The notes: generated by a model from the sequence alone, not told the origin. A stretch of DNA of 64,000 nt from Amaricoccus sp003258405 (GCF_043226085.1 NZ_CP171225.1:434001-498000), one strand, 5' to 3'; positions 37,173-47,017 are shown, counted from the stretch's first letter. Numbers and translations: made by a program.

Positions 37173-38423
37173 TCAGGTCACGGCGGCCGGGCGGATGCCC
37201 CGGGAGAGGATGGTCTCGCGGCCCGGCACGGGATGGCGCGGGATCAGCATGGCAAGACAGAACGACGTGAGCGCCATCGCTGCGGCGAGGAGAAACACCG
37301 CCCTGGGGCTCACGATCCAGAGATAGCCGAGCGAGGCCGGCAGGAAGACCGCCGCGATGTGATTGATCGTGAAGGCAACCGCCGCGGTCGGGGCGATGTC
37401 CGCCGGATCAGCGATCTTCTGGAAATAGGTCTTGAGGCTCAGGGCGAGCGCAAAGAGCACGTGGTCGATCACGTAGAGCGCTGCCGCCACTGTCGGGCCC
37501 CAGTCGAACACGTAGAGACCGCCGTAGCAGAGGAAAACGGCGAGGAGCCCGAGATACTCGATCCCGAGCGCGGTGCGCTCCCCGAGCCGGCTGACCATGC
37601 GGCCGATGGCGGGGGCAAGGAAGATGTTGGTGGCGAAGGTCACCATGAACAGGCCGGTCACCTGCGGCACGGTGAAGCCGAAGCGCTCGACCATCATGAA
37701 GGCGGCAAAGACCACGAAGATCTGTCGCCGGGCGCCGGCCATGCACTGAAGCGCGTAGTAGAGGCCGTAACGCCGGCGCAGAACCAGCGTCTTGCGCTGC
37801 GGGTGCGGGGCTTCGAAGCGCGGATAGGCAAACCAGCAGAAGAGTGCAAGCGCCGCCGTGGAGAGGCCGGCGAGCAGGTAGATCGCCATGTAGCCCACAT
37901 CGAGCCAGATCCAGAGCACGAGGATGAGCCCGTAGGCCGCGAAGGAGGCGGCGGAGCCCATGGCAATGAGCCGGCCGAGCGCTTCCGGTGCCTCGCGCTT
38001 GTCGAGCCACTGCAGCTGCAGCGACTGGTTCATCGTCTCGTAGTAGTGAAAGCCGATCGAGCCGATCAGGGTGGTGAGGAGAAGCCCAGAGAAGCTTGGA
38101 AAGAAGGCTGTCGCGGCGACGGCGAGGCCAAGCATGAGAAGGCTCACCAGCGCAAGCGTCTGCTCCCGCATCACCATGATGACAAGGATGGCGCCGATCG
38201 CGAGAAAGCCGGGGATCTCCCGCACGGATTGCAGCCAGCCGATCTCTACGCCGGTAAACCCCGCGGCGGAGACGACGAAATTGTTGAGAAGCGCGCTCCA
38301 GACCGAGAAGGCGATCGGCATTGCCGCAGCCATCACCATGAGAAGCCCGATGGGGCTTCGCCAGACCGGCATTCGCCGCGTCTCGGCGAGCGTCACTGTC
38401 GGCTGGGAGGAGCGGAAATCCAT
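37173..38423 (-). CDS. MFS transporter
   Basis: 416 residues with about twelve membrane helices; SVREIPGFLAIGAI, GSIGFHYYETMNQSLQLQWL and PAIGRMVSRLGERTALGIEY give an MFS-like pattern. Start at 38423 (MDFRSSQPTV) is a choice between it and ATG at 38372; neither has a strong ribosome site. First gene of an apparent MFS-MATE-msrA operon. Substrate unknown. Confidence 0.8.
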   Translation of the reverse strand: MDFRSSQPTVTLAETRRMPVWRSPIGLLMVMAAAMPIAFSVWSALLNNFVVSAAGFTGVEIGWLQSVREIPGFLAIGAILVIMVMREQTLALVSLLMLGLAVAATAFFPSFSGLLLTTLIGSIGFHYYETMNQSLQLQWLDKREAPEALGRLIAMGSAASFAAYGLILVLWIWLDVGYMAIYLLAGLSTAALALFCWFAYPRFEAPHPQRKTLVLRRRYGLYYALQCMAGARRQIFVVFAAFMMVERFGFTVPQVTGLFMVTFATNIFLAPAIGRMVSRLGERTALGIEYLGLLAVFLCYGGLYVFDWGPTVAAALYVIDHVLFALALSLKTYFQKIADPADIAPTAAVAFTINHIAAVFLPASLGYLWIVSPRAVFLLAAAMALTSFCLAMLIPRHPVPGRETILSRGIRPAAVT

Positions 38424-38607
38424 GAATGATGTCACTGAGAAATCAGGAAATTGACCCTTCCCGGCATTCGGGAGCGCGACCGGATGAAATCCGATCGCGG
38501 ATCGGTATGGAACGTCCGGCCCACAACCGCAAGGGCTCGTGGGCAGGACCTGGCCCCGCAACTCCGGCCGGCGGAACACCGCCAGCGAAGACCTGCGGAG
38601 CAGGCAT

Positions 38608-38637
38608 GCGCCGCGGCCCGAAGAAGGCACGCGGCGC
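38608..38637 (-). terminator. possible rpsD terminator
   Basis: gcgccgcg (38608-38615) and cgcggcgc (38630-38637) are complementary and begin nine bases after the rpsD stop. No T-run. Confidence 0.4.
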
Positions 38638-38645
38638 GAGGCCGA

Positions 38646-39266
38646 TCAGTTCTTCGCGTAGAACTCGACGACGAGGTTCGGTTCCATCAGCACCGGATAG
38701 GGCACGTCCGAGAGAGCCGGCGTGCGCACGAATTCGGCGCTCATCTTGGAGTGATCGACATTGAGGTATTCGGGCAGATCGCGCTCGGCGCTGCCGGCGG
38801 CCTCGATAACGATCGCGAGCTGGCGCGACTTCTCGCGAACCTGGACCACATCGCCTTCCTTCACGCGGTAGGAAGCGATGTTCACACGCTGGCCGTTCAC
38901 GGTCACGTGGCCGTGGTTCACGAACTGGCGGGCAGCGAAGATGGTCGGCACGAACTTCGCGCGGTAGACGACGGCGTCGAGGCGGCGCTCGAGCAGGCCG
39001 ATGAGCTGCTCGGAGGTGTCACCGCGCAGACGGACGGCGTCGGCATAGATGCGGCGGAACTGCTTCTCGGTGAGATCGCCGTAGTAGCCCTTCAGCTTCT
39101 GCTTGGCGCGGAGCTGGGTGCCGAAGTCCGAGAGCTTGGACTTGCGGCGCTGGCCGTGCTGGCCGGGGCCGTATTCGCGGCGGTTCACGGGGCTCTTCGG
39201 GCGGCCCCAGATGTTCTCACCCATACGGCGGTCGATCTTGTACTTCGCGGACGTACGCTTGGTCAC
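38646..39266 (-). CDS. rpsD: 30S ribosomal protein S4
   Basis: 206 residues, a complete S4: KYKIDRRMGENIWGRPKSPVNRREYGPGQHG at the N-terminus and the S4 RNA-binding domain (RRLDAVVYRAKFVPTIFAARQFVNHGHVTVNG). The start codon is GTG with a well-placed aaggaag site. It stands alone with its own near-consensus promoter, not within a ribosomal-protein operon. Confidence 0.98.
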   Translation of the reverse strand: MTKRTSAKYKIDRRMGENIWGRPKSPVNRREYGPGQHGQRRKSKLSDFGTQLRAKQKLKGYYGDLTEKQFRRIYADAVRLRGDTSEQLIGLLERRLDAVVYRAKFVPTIFAARQFVNHGHVTVNGQRVNIASYRVKEGDVVQVREKSRQLAIVIEAAGSAERDLPEYLNVDHSKMSAEFVRTPALSDVPYPVLMEPNLVVEFYAKN

Positions 39267-39764
39267 GTCAGTCTTCCTTCTTTCTCAATATCAACGGCCC
39301 CTTCCTTTGCCGGGCGTATCCCGGCCGACAGAGATCCCCTTGCGGGGCTCACGGGTGCCATGTGCCACCGCCCCAATCGGGCGGCGGATCGGGGGCTTAT
39401 AGCGGGATTGAGCCCCCTGTCAATGCGCCGAGGCCGTTTCCCGCGCCAAAGGGCGCCGCGACGGCAGGCCGTTGCCATGACGGGCCGAATGGCGGCCGCG
39501 CACCAGGGAAAACATCTGGAAAATCTGGAGAATCGGTCCGCAAACCGGAACCGGTGAGGGCGGTGAAGACACTTCCCACGCGAGTGCGTGGTTCTTTCGG
39601 GCGGACCTCGAACATCCGCAGGTCTGGGTGTATCGGAACGCGGGGAGATCATGGCCCGGTCAGGGAGACCAGCTCCTGCGCCGAGGATTGGCCGCCCGGG
39701 CATACTGCTCCGGGGGGTGCGGCCTGTTTCCGGACCCCTGGCTCTGCAGGGGGCCGAAGGCGCC
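39267..39764. other. 498-base gap upstream of rpsD
   Basis: The half nearest rpsD holds its promoter (39396-39423) and a roughly 120-base leader with short G+C hairpins. The other half (39430-39764) has no recognisable gene or RNA. Confidence 0.5.
39396..39423 (-). promoter_or_regulatory. near-consensus rpsD promoter
   Basis: Toward rpsD: TTGACA (39423-39418), 16 bases, TATAAG (39401-39396). One of the best sigma-70 matches in the window. Transcription would start near 39389. Confidence 0.75.
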
Positions 39765-40205
39765 TCAGTTGTGGCGCATCGCCTGATTGTCGAGGTCGGT
39801 CATCAGCGATTTCACCAGCGCGACGATCGAGGCCCGCGTGTGCTTGTCGCCGACCCTAGCAAAGGCATCGGTCAGATTCTTCAGCTCGTCAGGCCCGACA
39901 CCGCTCGGGCGCGATGCCGGATCGACAAGATCGATCTCGCTGTTTCCAAGCCCTTCGAAAAAGAAATTCGGCGTTACGCCAAGAAATGTTGAAATCTGAT
40001 AGAGCCGACCCGCACCGACCCGGTTCGAGCCCTTTTCGTATTTCTGGATCTGCGAGAAAGTCACGCCAAGATGCCGGCCAAGCCGCCCCTGGCTGATCTT
40101 CAGCGCCTCGCGACGCTGGCGGATCCGCTGGCCGACATGCTTGTCGACCTCATTCGCAAACGAGTAACTATTCACTAGACATCCCACCCAGCAGTCAAAT
40201 TCCAT
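39765..40205 (-). CDS. XRE-family HTH transcriptional regulator
   Basis: 146 residues with one helix-turn-helix near residues 30-80 (ISQGRLGRHLGVTFSQIQKYEKGSNRVGAGRLYQIS), the form common in alphaproteobacterial chromosomes. The C-terminal part is a short helical tail. ATG at 40205 has a gagga site; a GTG at the NSYSF residue is possible. It follows lnt by 77 bases and may be the last gene of that cluster or independent. Targets unknown. Confidence 0.88.
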   Translation of the reverse strand: MEFDCWVGCLVNSYSFANEVDKHVGQRIRQRREALKISQGRLGRHLGVTFSQIQKYEKGSNRVGAGRLYQISTFLGVTPNFFFEGLGNSEIDLVDPASRPSGVGPDELKNLTDAFARVGDKHTRASIVALVKSLMTDLDNQAMRHN

Positions 40206-40282
40206 GGCATCCTCGTCGCCAGTTGTTCACTGACGCTCTGCACTTCGCGCAGACGAGAGGTGCCCCCACTCACACTTGGAAT

Positions 40283-41794
40283 TTATTGTCCGACCCGGCC
40301 GGATATGCCACCATAAACTCTTAAGACAGTTAATAGACAAATTAAGACAACTACGAGCATTAAGGGCACATCGCCCAGAATAGCATAAACCGTTGGCGAA
40401 TGGGGTGCCGGTAACCAATGATCGACATGGCCCTGTTGGCCGAGATCGATACGGGCCAGAACACGCCCCATCGGATCCACAACTGCCGAAATGCCGGTAT
40501 TCGCAGCACGGACAAGTGGCAGGCCCTGTTCGATCGCTCGGGCACGCGCCTGAACGAAATGCTGATAGGGACCGGAGACCGTGCCGAACCAGGCATCGTT
40601 CGTGATCTGCACGAGCCAGTCCGGTCGGCCGCTCGGCGGCTGGAGGGCGGAGGGAAAGATAGCCTCGTAGCAGATGAGCGGCAGGAACGGCGGCAATCCG
40701 TCGGCACGGACGAGGCGCGGGCCCGGCCCTTCGCTGAAGCCGGTGCCGGTCAGCCCTGCGAGCGCCGGAATGCCGAGCCGCGCGATCTGGCGCGAAAGCG
40801 GGATGTATTCGCCAAAGGGAACGAGATGGTGCTTGTCGTAGACCGCCTCAGCCGCCCCCGTGGCCGGATCGAGCACGGCGAGGGAATTGAACCAGGCATC
40901 GCCGTCCGGGGTGGGCGCACGGCGGCGGATGCCGAGGATGAGCGTGGTGTCAGGCCCGGCCGCCGCGGCGATCTCGCGCTGGAGGGCCGGATTCTCGCCA
41001 AGGAGGAAGGGCACGGCGGTTTCGGGCCAGACGACGATATCGGGCCGAGGTGTCGCCGGAGCCATGGTTTCGCTGAGAAGGCGATCGAAGAACACCTGCT
41101 CCCGCACCGGATCCCATTTCATCTCCTGCTTCGCATTGGGCTGCACCACCCGCACGACAAGGTGATCGGTGCGCGGCGTGGCAGGATCCGAGAGCCGCCA
41201 GAGGCCGTAGCCCCAACCGGCAGCAACCGCGAGGATCGCGAGAAGTGCAAGTCGTGGGCGCAGCAGCGCGGGCGCCATGGCAGCAAGCAGCGTCACTAAG
41301 CCGAGGCCATGCGGTCCGAGCAGCGACAGCACCTCGAAGACCGGCGTCGCGCTCCAGCCATAGGCCACAAGCCCCCAGGGAAAGCCCGTGAGCACATGGG
41401 CGCGGGCGTATTCGGCCAGCGTCCAGCAGCCGGCGAGAAGGATCAGGCGCGCGCCCGGCCCGGCCCATGGCCGGGCACTCGCGGCGAAGGCTGCGCCCCA
41501 GAAGAGCGAAAGCCCGCCTGCCATGCCGATGAGCGCAAAGGGCGCCATCCAGCCGTAGACCTCGGGCTCGACGAAGAACGGCTCGACAATCCAGAACATC
41601 GAGGCCGCGAAATACCCGACGCCCGCCGCCCAGCCGATGAGGAACCCCACCCGCGCGCGCCCCGCCCCTTCCAGCAGCCAGAGCAGCAGCGGGAGCGCGA
41701 GAAAGGGCGTAAAGGCCCAAGACAGTGGCGCTTGGGCCAAGGCAAGCAAGACCCCGGCAAAAGCGGCGGCGCCAAACCGGCGCCAGCCCGTCAT
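40283..41794 (-). CDS. lnt: apolipoprotein N-acyltransferase
   Basis: 503 residues: about seven N-terminal membrane helices, then the nitrilase-type periplasmic domain. The catalytic triad is visible as Glu in WPETAVPF, Lys in YDKHHLVPFGEY and Cys in LICYEAIFP. It adds the third acyl chain to outer-membrane lipoproteins. ATG at 41794 is chosen; a GTG at 41830, eight bases after the corC stop, is an alternative. Part of the miaB-phoH-ybeY-corC-lnt cluster. Confidence 0.95.
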   Translation of the reverse strand: MTGWRRFGAAAFAGVLLALAQAPLSWAFTPFLALPLLLWLLEGAGRARVGFLIGWAAGVGYFAASMFWIVEPFFVEPEVYGWMAPFALIGMAGGLSLFWGAAFAASARPWAGPGARLILLAGCWTLAEYARAHVLTGFPWGLVAYGWSATPVFEVLSLLGPHGLGLVTLLAAMAPALLRPRLALLAILAVAAGWGYGLWRLSDPATPRTDHLVVRVVQPNAKQEMKWDPVREQVFFDRLLSETMAPATPRPDIVVWPETAVPFLLGENPALQREIAAAAGPDTTLILGIRRRAPTPDGDAWFNSLAVLDPATGAAEAVYDKHHLVPFGEYIPLSRQIARLGIPALAGLTGTGFSEGPGPRLVRADGLPPFLPLICYEAIFPSALQPPSGRPDWLVQITNDAWFGTVSGPYQHFVQARARAIEQGLPLVRAANTGISAVVDPMGRVLARIDLGQQGHVDHWLPAPHSPTVYAILGDVPLMLVVVLICLLTVLRVYGGISGRVGQ

Positions 41795-41837
41795 TGCGGC
41801 CAGCCGCCGTCGGAGCCTTGTCAGGATCACGATTGGC

Positions 41838-42764
41838 CTATTCGGCCGCCTCGGCCAGCGGGTCGTCATCCCGGTGCCGCTTCAGACGCACGCGCAGGCG
41901 CTTGATCCGTCGCGCATCCGCATCGAGAATCTCGAATTCATGGCCATCTTCATGAATGACGATCTCACCGCGTTCGGGCACCCGTCCCGCAATGCGGAAG
42001 ACAAGCCCGCCCAGGGTATCGGGCTCCTCGTCGCGGTTGGGCAGAGAGATCTGCACGCCGGTCTCGGCTTCGAAATCCTCGAGATCCATCCGGGCGGCCG
42101 CGACATAGACGTCCGGCCCCTCGACGATCCAGATCCCGCTCTCGTCCTCGTCGTGCTCGTCGGCGATATCCCCGACGATCTGCTCGAGCAGATCCTCGAT
42201 CGTCACGAGACCATCCACCCCGCCGTATTCGTCGATGACGAGAGCCATGTGGATACGCGCGATCTGCATCTTGTGCAGCAGGACCCCAATGGGCATCGAG
42301 GGCGGCACATAGAGAAGCGGGCGGATGAGGCCCTTCATCTCGAAGGCATCGTCCGAGCGGCCAAAGCCGTATTTCAGTGCGAAATCCTTGAAATGCACGA
42401 GGCCGAGTGGCTGGTCGAGCGTCTCGGAGTAGACCGGCAAACGCGTCCATGTGTGCTCTATGAACACGCCAAGCACCTCGTCGCGCTCGGCATCCACCGG
42501 CACGGCGACAATATCGGCGCGCGGCACGCTCACATCATTCACCTTGAGGGTGCGCATGTTACGAAGATTGACGAGCATGTTGCGCGCCCGCAGCGTTTCT
42601 GCGGCGGCAACTGAGCTTGGTTCCGTCTCGTCAGGCTCGTCACTGCCGCCGTTCAGGCCGAACAGGCGTGCGAGAATAGAGTGTGATCGTCCGGGACTCT
42701 CCGAGTCCTCGCTTTCGTCACGGGAATGATCCGGTTCGGACTTCCCGTCGGCTTTCTCGCCCAT
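41838..42764 (-). CDS. corC: CBS-domain hemolysin/CorC-family protein
   Basis: 308 residues: charged N-terminus, two CBS domains (the second with HMALVIDEYGGVDGLVTIEDLLEQIVGDI), then the CorC_HlyC domain ending in GLVFRIAGRVPERGEI. Cytoplasmic; the family is linked to magnesium/cobalt handling and membrane integrity, with nucleotide binding at the CBS pair. It lies between ybeY and lnt, as in many proteobacteria. Confidence 0.93.
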   Translation of the reverse strand: MGEKADGKSEPDHSRDESEDSESPGRSHSILARLFGLNGGSDEPDETEPSSVAAAETLRARNMLVNLRNMRTLKVNDVSVPRADIVAVPVDAERDEVLGVFIEHTWTRLPVYSETLDQPLGLVHFKDFALKYGFGRSDDAFEMKGLIRPLLYVPPSMPIGVLLHKMQIARIHMALVIDEYGGVDGLVTIEDLLEQIVGDIADEHDEDESGIWIVEGPDVYVAAARMDLEDFEAETGVQISLPNRDEEPDTLGGLVFRIAGRVPERGEIVIHEDGHEFEILDADARRIKRLRVRLKRHRDDDPLAEAAE

Positions 42765-42803
42765 GTCTCCTATCCGCGATTCGCGCCTCTCTGGGCGCAG
42801 TTC

Positions 42804-43298
42804 TCATTCATATGGGTTCCGGATACCCAGGCTTGCAAGTATTTTCGCCTCGGTTTCTTCCATCTCTTCGGCTTCTTCATCAGTTTCATGGTCGTAGCCG
42901 AGAAGATGCAACACTCCATGAACGATGAGATGGGTGATGTGATCGTCAAAGGGCGTCCCGCCCTGCTCGGCCTCGCTGGCACAGGTCTCCCAGGCGAGCG
43001 CGATGTCACCGAGAAAGACCGGCTCGGAGCCTGGCTCCTCGGGAATATCCTCGCCGGACGGCCAGGAGAGCACATTCGTGGGCTTCCTATTGCCACGGAA
43101 CATGCTATTGAGTTCGGCAATCCGCACATCATCGCAACCGAGCAGGCTTATCTCGAAGGACTCGGGCTCGAGCCCGACGCCATCGAGTGCGGCCCACCCT
43201 GCCCGCCCGGCAAGCCCAACAAGATTGTCGGCCTCCCATCGGCTGTCCTCGATGACCACCTCGACCGGGGATGCGGTGGCGTCAGGTTCAGCTGTCAT
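42804..43298 (-). CDS. ybeY: endoribonuclease YbeY
   Basis: 164 residues. The zinc motif H-x3-H-x5-H is intact in HLIVHGVLHLLGYDH. YbeY helps mature the 16S rRNA 3' end and ribosome quality control. The start at 43298 overlaps the phoH end by 11 bases; the longer upstream frame lies entirely in phoH. Confidence 0.95.
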   Translation of the reverse strand: MTAEPDATASPVEVVIEDSRWEADNLVGLAGRAGWAALDGVGLEPESFEISLLGCDDVRIAELNSMFRGNRKPTNVLSWPSGEDIPEEPGSEPVFLGDIALAWETCASEAEQGGTPFDDHITHLIVHGVLHLLGYDHETDEEAEEMEETEAKILASLGIRNPYE

Positions 43299-44316
43299 AG
43301 GGGCGTGTCGTCTCGTAGGCGCGGATGATGCGGGCGACCAGCGGGTGGCGCACCACATCCTCGGCCGTGAAGCGCGTGAACCCGATCCCCTTCACGTCCC
43401 GCAACACCCGCTCGGCCTCGATCAGGCCCGACATCACACCGCGCGGCAGGTCGATCTGGGTCACGTCGCCGGTGATCGCCATGCGGCTGCCCTCGCCCAG
43501 GCGGGTGAGAAACATCTTCATCTGCATGGTCGTCGCATTCTGCGCCTCATCGAGCACCACGAAGGCATTCGCGAGGGTGCGGCCGCGCATGAAGGCCAGC
43601 GGCGCGATCTCGATCTGGCGCTCCTCGATGAGTTTCTGGACCTGCTTCGCCGGGAAGAAGTCGTTCAGCGCGTCATAGAGCGGCTGCATGTAGGGATCGA
43701 CCTTGTCCTTCATGTCTCCCGGCAGGAAGCCAAGGCGCTCGCCAGCCTCGACCGCCGGGCGCGAAAGGATGATCTTCTCGACCTGCCCCTCGATGAACAT
43801 GGCGACCGCCGCAGCCACCGCAAGGTAGGTCTTGCCTGTGCCAGCAGGCCCCAGCCCGAAGACAAGTTCGTTCTGGAAGAGGTTGCGAACATAGGACTTC
43901 TGAGAGGACGTTCTCGGTTCGACCAGCTTGCGCCGTGTGCGGATCTCCAGCCGCCCGCCCTCGAACATCTCGAGCTGGCCGTCGTCTATTGCCGGGCCCG
44001 GCGGTGGGGCGGTCTCACCCGGCACCATGCGGATCGCGGCATCGATGTCACCCGGCGTGACCGGCCGTCCCTGCTCGAGACGCGCATAGAGCGAGCGCAG
44101 CACGCGCTCCGCGGTCGAGCGCTCATCGGCCCCGCCATGGAGCGCAAGGTGATTGCCGCGCCGGTGCACGGCGACACCCAGCCGCTCCTCGATCTGAACG
44201 ATGTTGCGATCGAGTTCGCCACAGAGATCGATCAGAAGCCGATTGTCGGGAAATTCGATGACGCTGTCGGACAGGTTATCCGGAACGGGCGCGGATTGCG
44301 GGGCGTTGATCGCCAA
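43288..44316 (-). CDS. phoH: PhoH-like ATPase
   Basis: 342 residues with P-loop GPAGTGKTYLA, RPAVEAGERLGFLPGD and the helicase-like DEAQNATTMQMKMFLTRLGEGSRM block. An RNA-linked ATPase of the YbeZ/PhoH family that works with YbeY. No good ATG exists; TTG at 44316 follows a perfect ggagg by four bases and is preferred to GTG at 44370, which has poor spacing. Confidence 0.9.
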   Translation of the reverse strand: MAINAPQSAPVPDNLSDSVIEFPDNRLLIDLCGELDRNIVQIEERLGVAVHRRGNHLALHGGADERSTAERVLRSLYARLEQGRPVTPGDIDAAIRMVPGETAPPPGPAIDDGQLEMFEGGRLEIRTRRKLVEPRTSSQKSYVRNLFQNELVFGLGPAGTGKTYLAVAAAVAMFIEGQVEKIILSRPAVEAGERLGFLPGDMKDKVDPYMQPLYDALNDFFPAKQVQKLIEERQIEIAPLAFMRGRTLANAFVVLDEAQNATTMQMKMFLTRLGEGSRMAITGDVTQIDLPRGVMSGLIEAERVLRDVKGIGFTRFTAEDVVRHPLVARIIRAYETTRPYDS

Positions 44317-44397
44317 TGGTCCTCCGACAGACAGATAGTCTACGCTCTCTCCACACTGCCCCAGCCGCACGCCTCGCGCAAGATCCTTGGTTGAACT

Positions 44398-45714
44398 TCA
44401 CGCAGCAAGTTCGCCGGAAAGCGAGTTCGTCGAGGCTCCGGCAATCCGGACCGGAACGATGCGGCCGAGATGTTCCGGCCCTGCCGCGAGATGGACTGCA
44501 TTGAGGTAAGGCGACTTGCCGGCAAGCTGGCCGGGATTGCGGCCCGGCTTTTCAAGCAGAACCGGCAGTGTGCGCCCGATCATGCTGTGCAGGAAGCGGG
44601 TCTGCTGCTCCTGGAGCAGCGCCTGAAGCCGGTAAAGACGCTCGGCCTTCACATCGGCATCGACTTCCGCGCGGCCGGCGGCGGGAGTACCAGGACGGGC
44701 CGAATAGGCAAACGAGAAGGCATGGGCGTATTCGACCGCGCGCACGAGATCGAGCGTCGCCTGGAAATCCTCTTCCGTCTCACCCGGGAAGCCGACGATG
44801 AAATCGCCGGAAAGCGCGATATCGGGCCGGGCCGCGCGAATGCGGCCGAGGAGATTGAGATATTCGGCAGCCGTGTGCTTGCGGTTCATTGCCCGAAGAA
44901 TGCGGTCGCTGCCCGCCTGCACTGGCAGGTGCAGATAGGGCATCAGCTTGGGCTCCGCCGCATGCGCGGCGATCAGATCCCCGCACATGTCGTTCGGATG
45001 CGACGTCGTGTAGCGGATCCGCTCCAGCCCCTCGATCCTCGCCAGCCGCGATACCAGTGCGGCAAGCGTGACATCATCCTGATCGCGATAGGCATTCACG
45101 TTCTGGCCGAGCAGCGTCACCTCGACAACACCGGAGGCCACGAGCCGCCTTGCCTCCGCCTCGATGCGCGCAGCAGGGCGGGAAACCTCGGCACCGCGCG
45201 TATAGGGCACGACGCAGAAGGCGCAGAACTTGTCGCACCCCTCCTGCACTGTCAGGAACGCGGAAGGCGCGCGCCGCGGTCCGGTGGTCTCGGGCAGGTG
45301 GTCGAACTTGTCCTCGGCCGGGAAATCAGTCTCGACCGGCCGTCCGCCATCCGCCACCGCCTCAAGCATCTGCGGAAGACGGTGGTAGGCTTGGGGCCCG
45401 ACAACCAGATCGACGAGATCGGCACGCGCAAGGATCTCGCGGCCCTCCGCCTGAGCGACGCAGCCCGCCACGCCGATGCGCAGATCCGGATTGCCGGTCT
45501 TGAGATGCCGAAGGCGCCCGAGCTCGGAATAAACCTTCTCCGCCGCCTTCTCCCGAATGTGGCAAGTGTTGAGAAGCACGAGATCGGCATCCTCCACCGA
45601 CTCCGCGGGAGAATAGCCCTGCCCTGCGAGAACCGATGTCATGCGCTCGCTGTCATAGGTGTTCATCTGGCACCCGTAGGTCTTGATGAACAGCTTTTTC
45701 CCGGCTTCCGACAT
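44398..45714 (-). CDS. miaB: tRNA-2-methylthio-N6-isopentenyladenosine methylthiotransferase MiaB
   Basis: 438 residues. N-terminal cluster cysteines start at Cys15 (TYGCQMN), LNTCHIREKA follows, and the radical-SAM motif is CDKFCAFC with GQNVNAYRD, all MiaB-type. It modifies A37 of tRNAs reading UNN codons. ATG at 45714 has a gggga upstream. First gene of the miaB-phoH-ybeY-corC-lnt cluster. Confidence 0.96.
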   Translation of the reverse strand: MSEAGKKLFIKTYGCQMNTYDSERMTSVLAGQGYSPAESVEDADLVLLNTCHIREKAAEKVYSELGRLRHLKTGNPDLRIGVAGCVAQAEGREILARADLVDLVVGPQAYHRLPQMLEAVADGGRPVETDFPAEDKFDHLPETTGPRRAPSAFLTVQEGCDKFCAFCVVPYTRGAEVSRPAARIEAEARRLVASGVVEVTLLGQNVNAYRDQDDVTLAALVSRLARIEGLERIRYTTSHPNDMCGDLIAAHAAEPKLMPYLHLPVQAGSDRILRAMNRKHTAAEYLNLLGRIRAARPDIALSGDFIVGFPGETEEDFQATLDLVRAVEYAHAFSFAYSARPGTPAAGRAEVDADVKAERLYRLQALLQEQQTRFLHSMIGRTLPVLLEKPGRNPGQLAGKSPYLNAVHLAAGPEHLGRIVPVRIAGASTNSLSGELAA

Positions 45715-45803
45715 CTCGATTCCCCGAAACAAGAAAAGGGCACGCAGGCCGACTGGCCGCGCGCCCACCTATCTCTGCACGAATTCGCGCGCAAGCGCGA
45801 AGG

Positions 45804-46223
45804 TCACGCGCCTCCGCGCGGCTTGCGCCCGAGACCGATCTTCTTCGCAAGCTCCTGCCGCTTGGCAGCATAGCTCGGCGCAACCATGGGGTAATCCGGC
45901 TTCAGGCCCCACTTCGCGCGATAGTCCTCAGGCGTCATGCCATATGCCGTCATCAGATGCCGCTTCAGCATCTTGAGCTTCTTGCCATCCTCGAGACAGA
46001 CGATGTGATCGTCAGTCACCGACTTGCGGATCGGAACGGCCGGCGTGAGCTCCACGCTTGCGACCTCTTCGCCGGAAGCGAGCTCGGTCAGCTTGCCAAA
46101 CACCGACTGGATCAATTCGGGGACATCGTGATGCCCTACCGAGTTGTTGGCGACATGGGCGGACACGATCTCCGCCGTCAGGGCCAGCACCTCGCCACGA
46201 TTAATGCCATGCTCTTCGTTCAT
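45804..46223 (-). CDS. mucR: MucR/Ros-family zinc-finger regulator
   Basis: 139 residues. N-terminal helical part (TAEIVSAHVANNSV), then the prokaryotic zinc-finger region VCLEDGKKLKMLKRHLMTAYGMTPEDYRAKWGL and the ending DYPMVAPSYAAKRQELAKKIGLG, which are near identical to the MucR consensus. MucR proteins are heterochromatin-like silencers that bind A+T-rich promoters and control exopolysaccharide, motility and acquired genes. The A+T-rich 46300-46440 stretch upstream is a possible autoregulatory target. An aagagg ribosome site supports the start. Confidence 0.92.
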   Translation of the reverse strand: MNEEHGINRGEVLALTAEIVSAHVANNSVGHHDVPELIQSVFGKLTELASGEEVASVELTPAVPIRKSVTDDHIVCLEDGKKLKMLKRHLMTAYGMTPEDYRAKWGLKPDYPMVAPSYAAKRQELAKKIGLGRKPRGGA

Positions 46224-47017
46224 TGTGCCTCTTCTTGACCTTGTGCCCGATTTACTGAGATCCGGAATAGATCCGCGTCCTATCGGCAGCTTCTCTTCCA
46301 CCAGTCTCGTGTTTGCAACTTATAATTTAATTTTCCTGTTAAACTTTGACAAGGGTTTCCAAGAGTACATTTCGAAACAAATTTCTACACGCGCCTAGAA
46401 TGTCAGAAGCGAAAAAAACACATGCGCAAAGCATTCCAGGAAAAATCCACTCCATTGCTACAGACCAGTGTATTAACGGATTTCCTCATTTGGAACCTTG
46501 AAATAGTCGTATCCGCGCGGAAGGCAACATTCGGCAGCTATTCGCCGGAAAACGGCAACGTTCCGCCGTTTTCTGACACAATCACCCGCCACCCGCAGCA
46601 TCCGCCGGCAGAAAAACTCCGCGTGCAGCGCGGAAATTCGCTGCCACGACGCGAATCATCGGGTTTCTGAATCAACCATGACGTTTTGCCATTTCTTCCG
46701 CCGCAGCATGCTGGAACCACAAGGCGTAGCCCTGCTGCCGCTGAAATACCTTTCTTTCCCGGATCGTTGCGGGACAGATCAGGGCTGGGGATCGGCCGAG
46801 ATCCACCAACAAGATTTCTGCCGGATCTGAACGACGTGGAACACTCAAATCCTTTTGGAACCGGCTTTGGTGTCGAGCGTTCTACTTGGCGTCGCCCTAC
46901 CAAATCGCCGTCTGGAATCTGCTCGTATAACGTGCAGCTTCTAGGGGGCTGAGGCGAGACGCCAGAATGTCAGCCTGCCGCCCGCCCGCAGAACCCCACG
47001 CTGAAAATCAGTCAGGA
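46224..47017. other. 794-base gap between mucR and the M3 peptidase gene
   Basis: 46300-46440 is A+T-rich and is probably the mucR promoter region. gaaaacggc (46548-46556) and gccgttttc (46565-46573) form a perfect nine-base hairpin. Short open frames in it have no convincing start site or family. It could hold a small RNA, but nothing was identified. Confidence 0.45.

Noticed and set aside
35754..38429. 891-codon plus-strand open frame opposite MATE/MFS
   Set aside because: Antisense shadow with repetitive His/Arg/Asp composition; the transporters on the other strand are clear.
46538..46903. 121-codon minus-strand frame in the mucR gap
   Set aside because: No family, unusual composition and it runs through a hairpin; not enough to call a gene.
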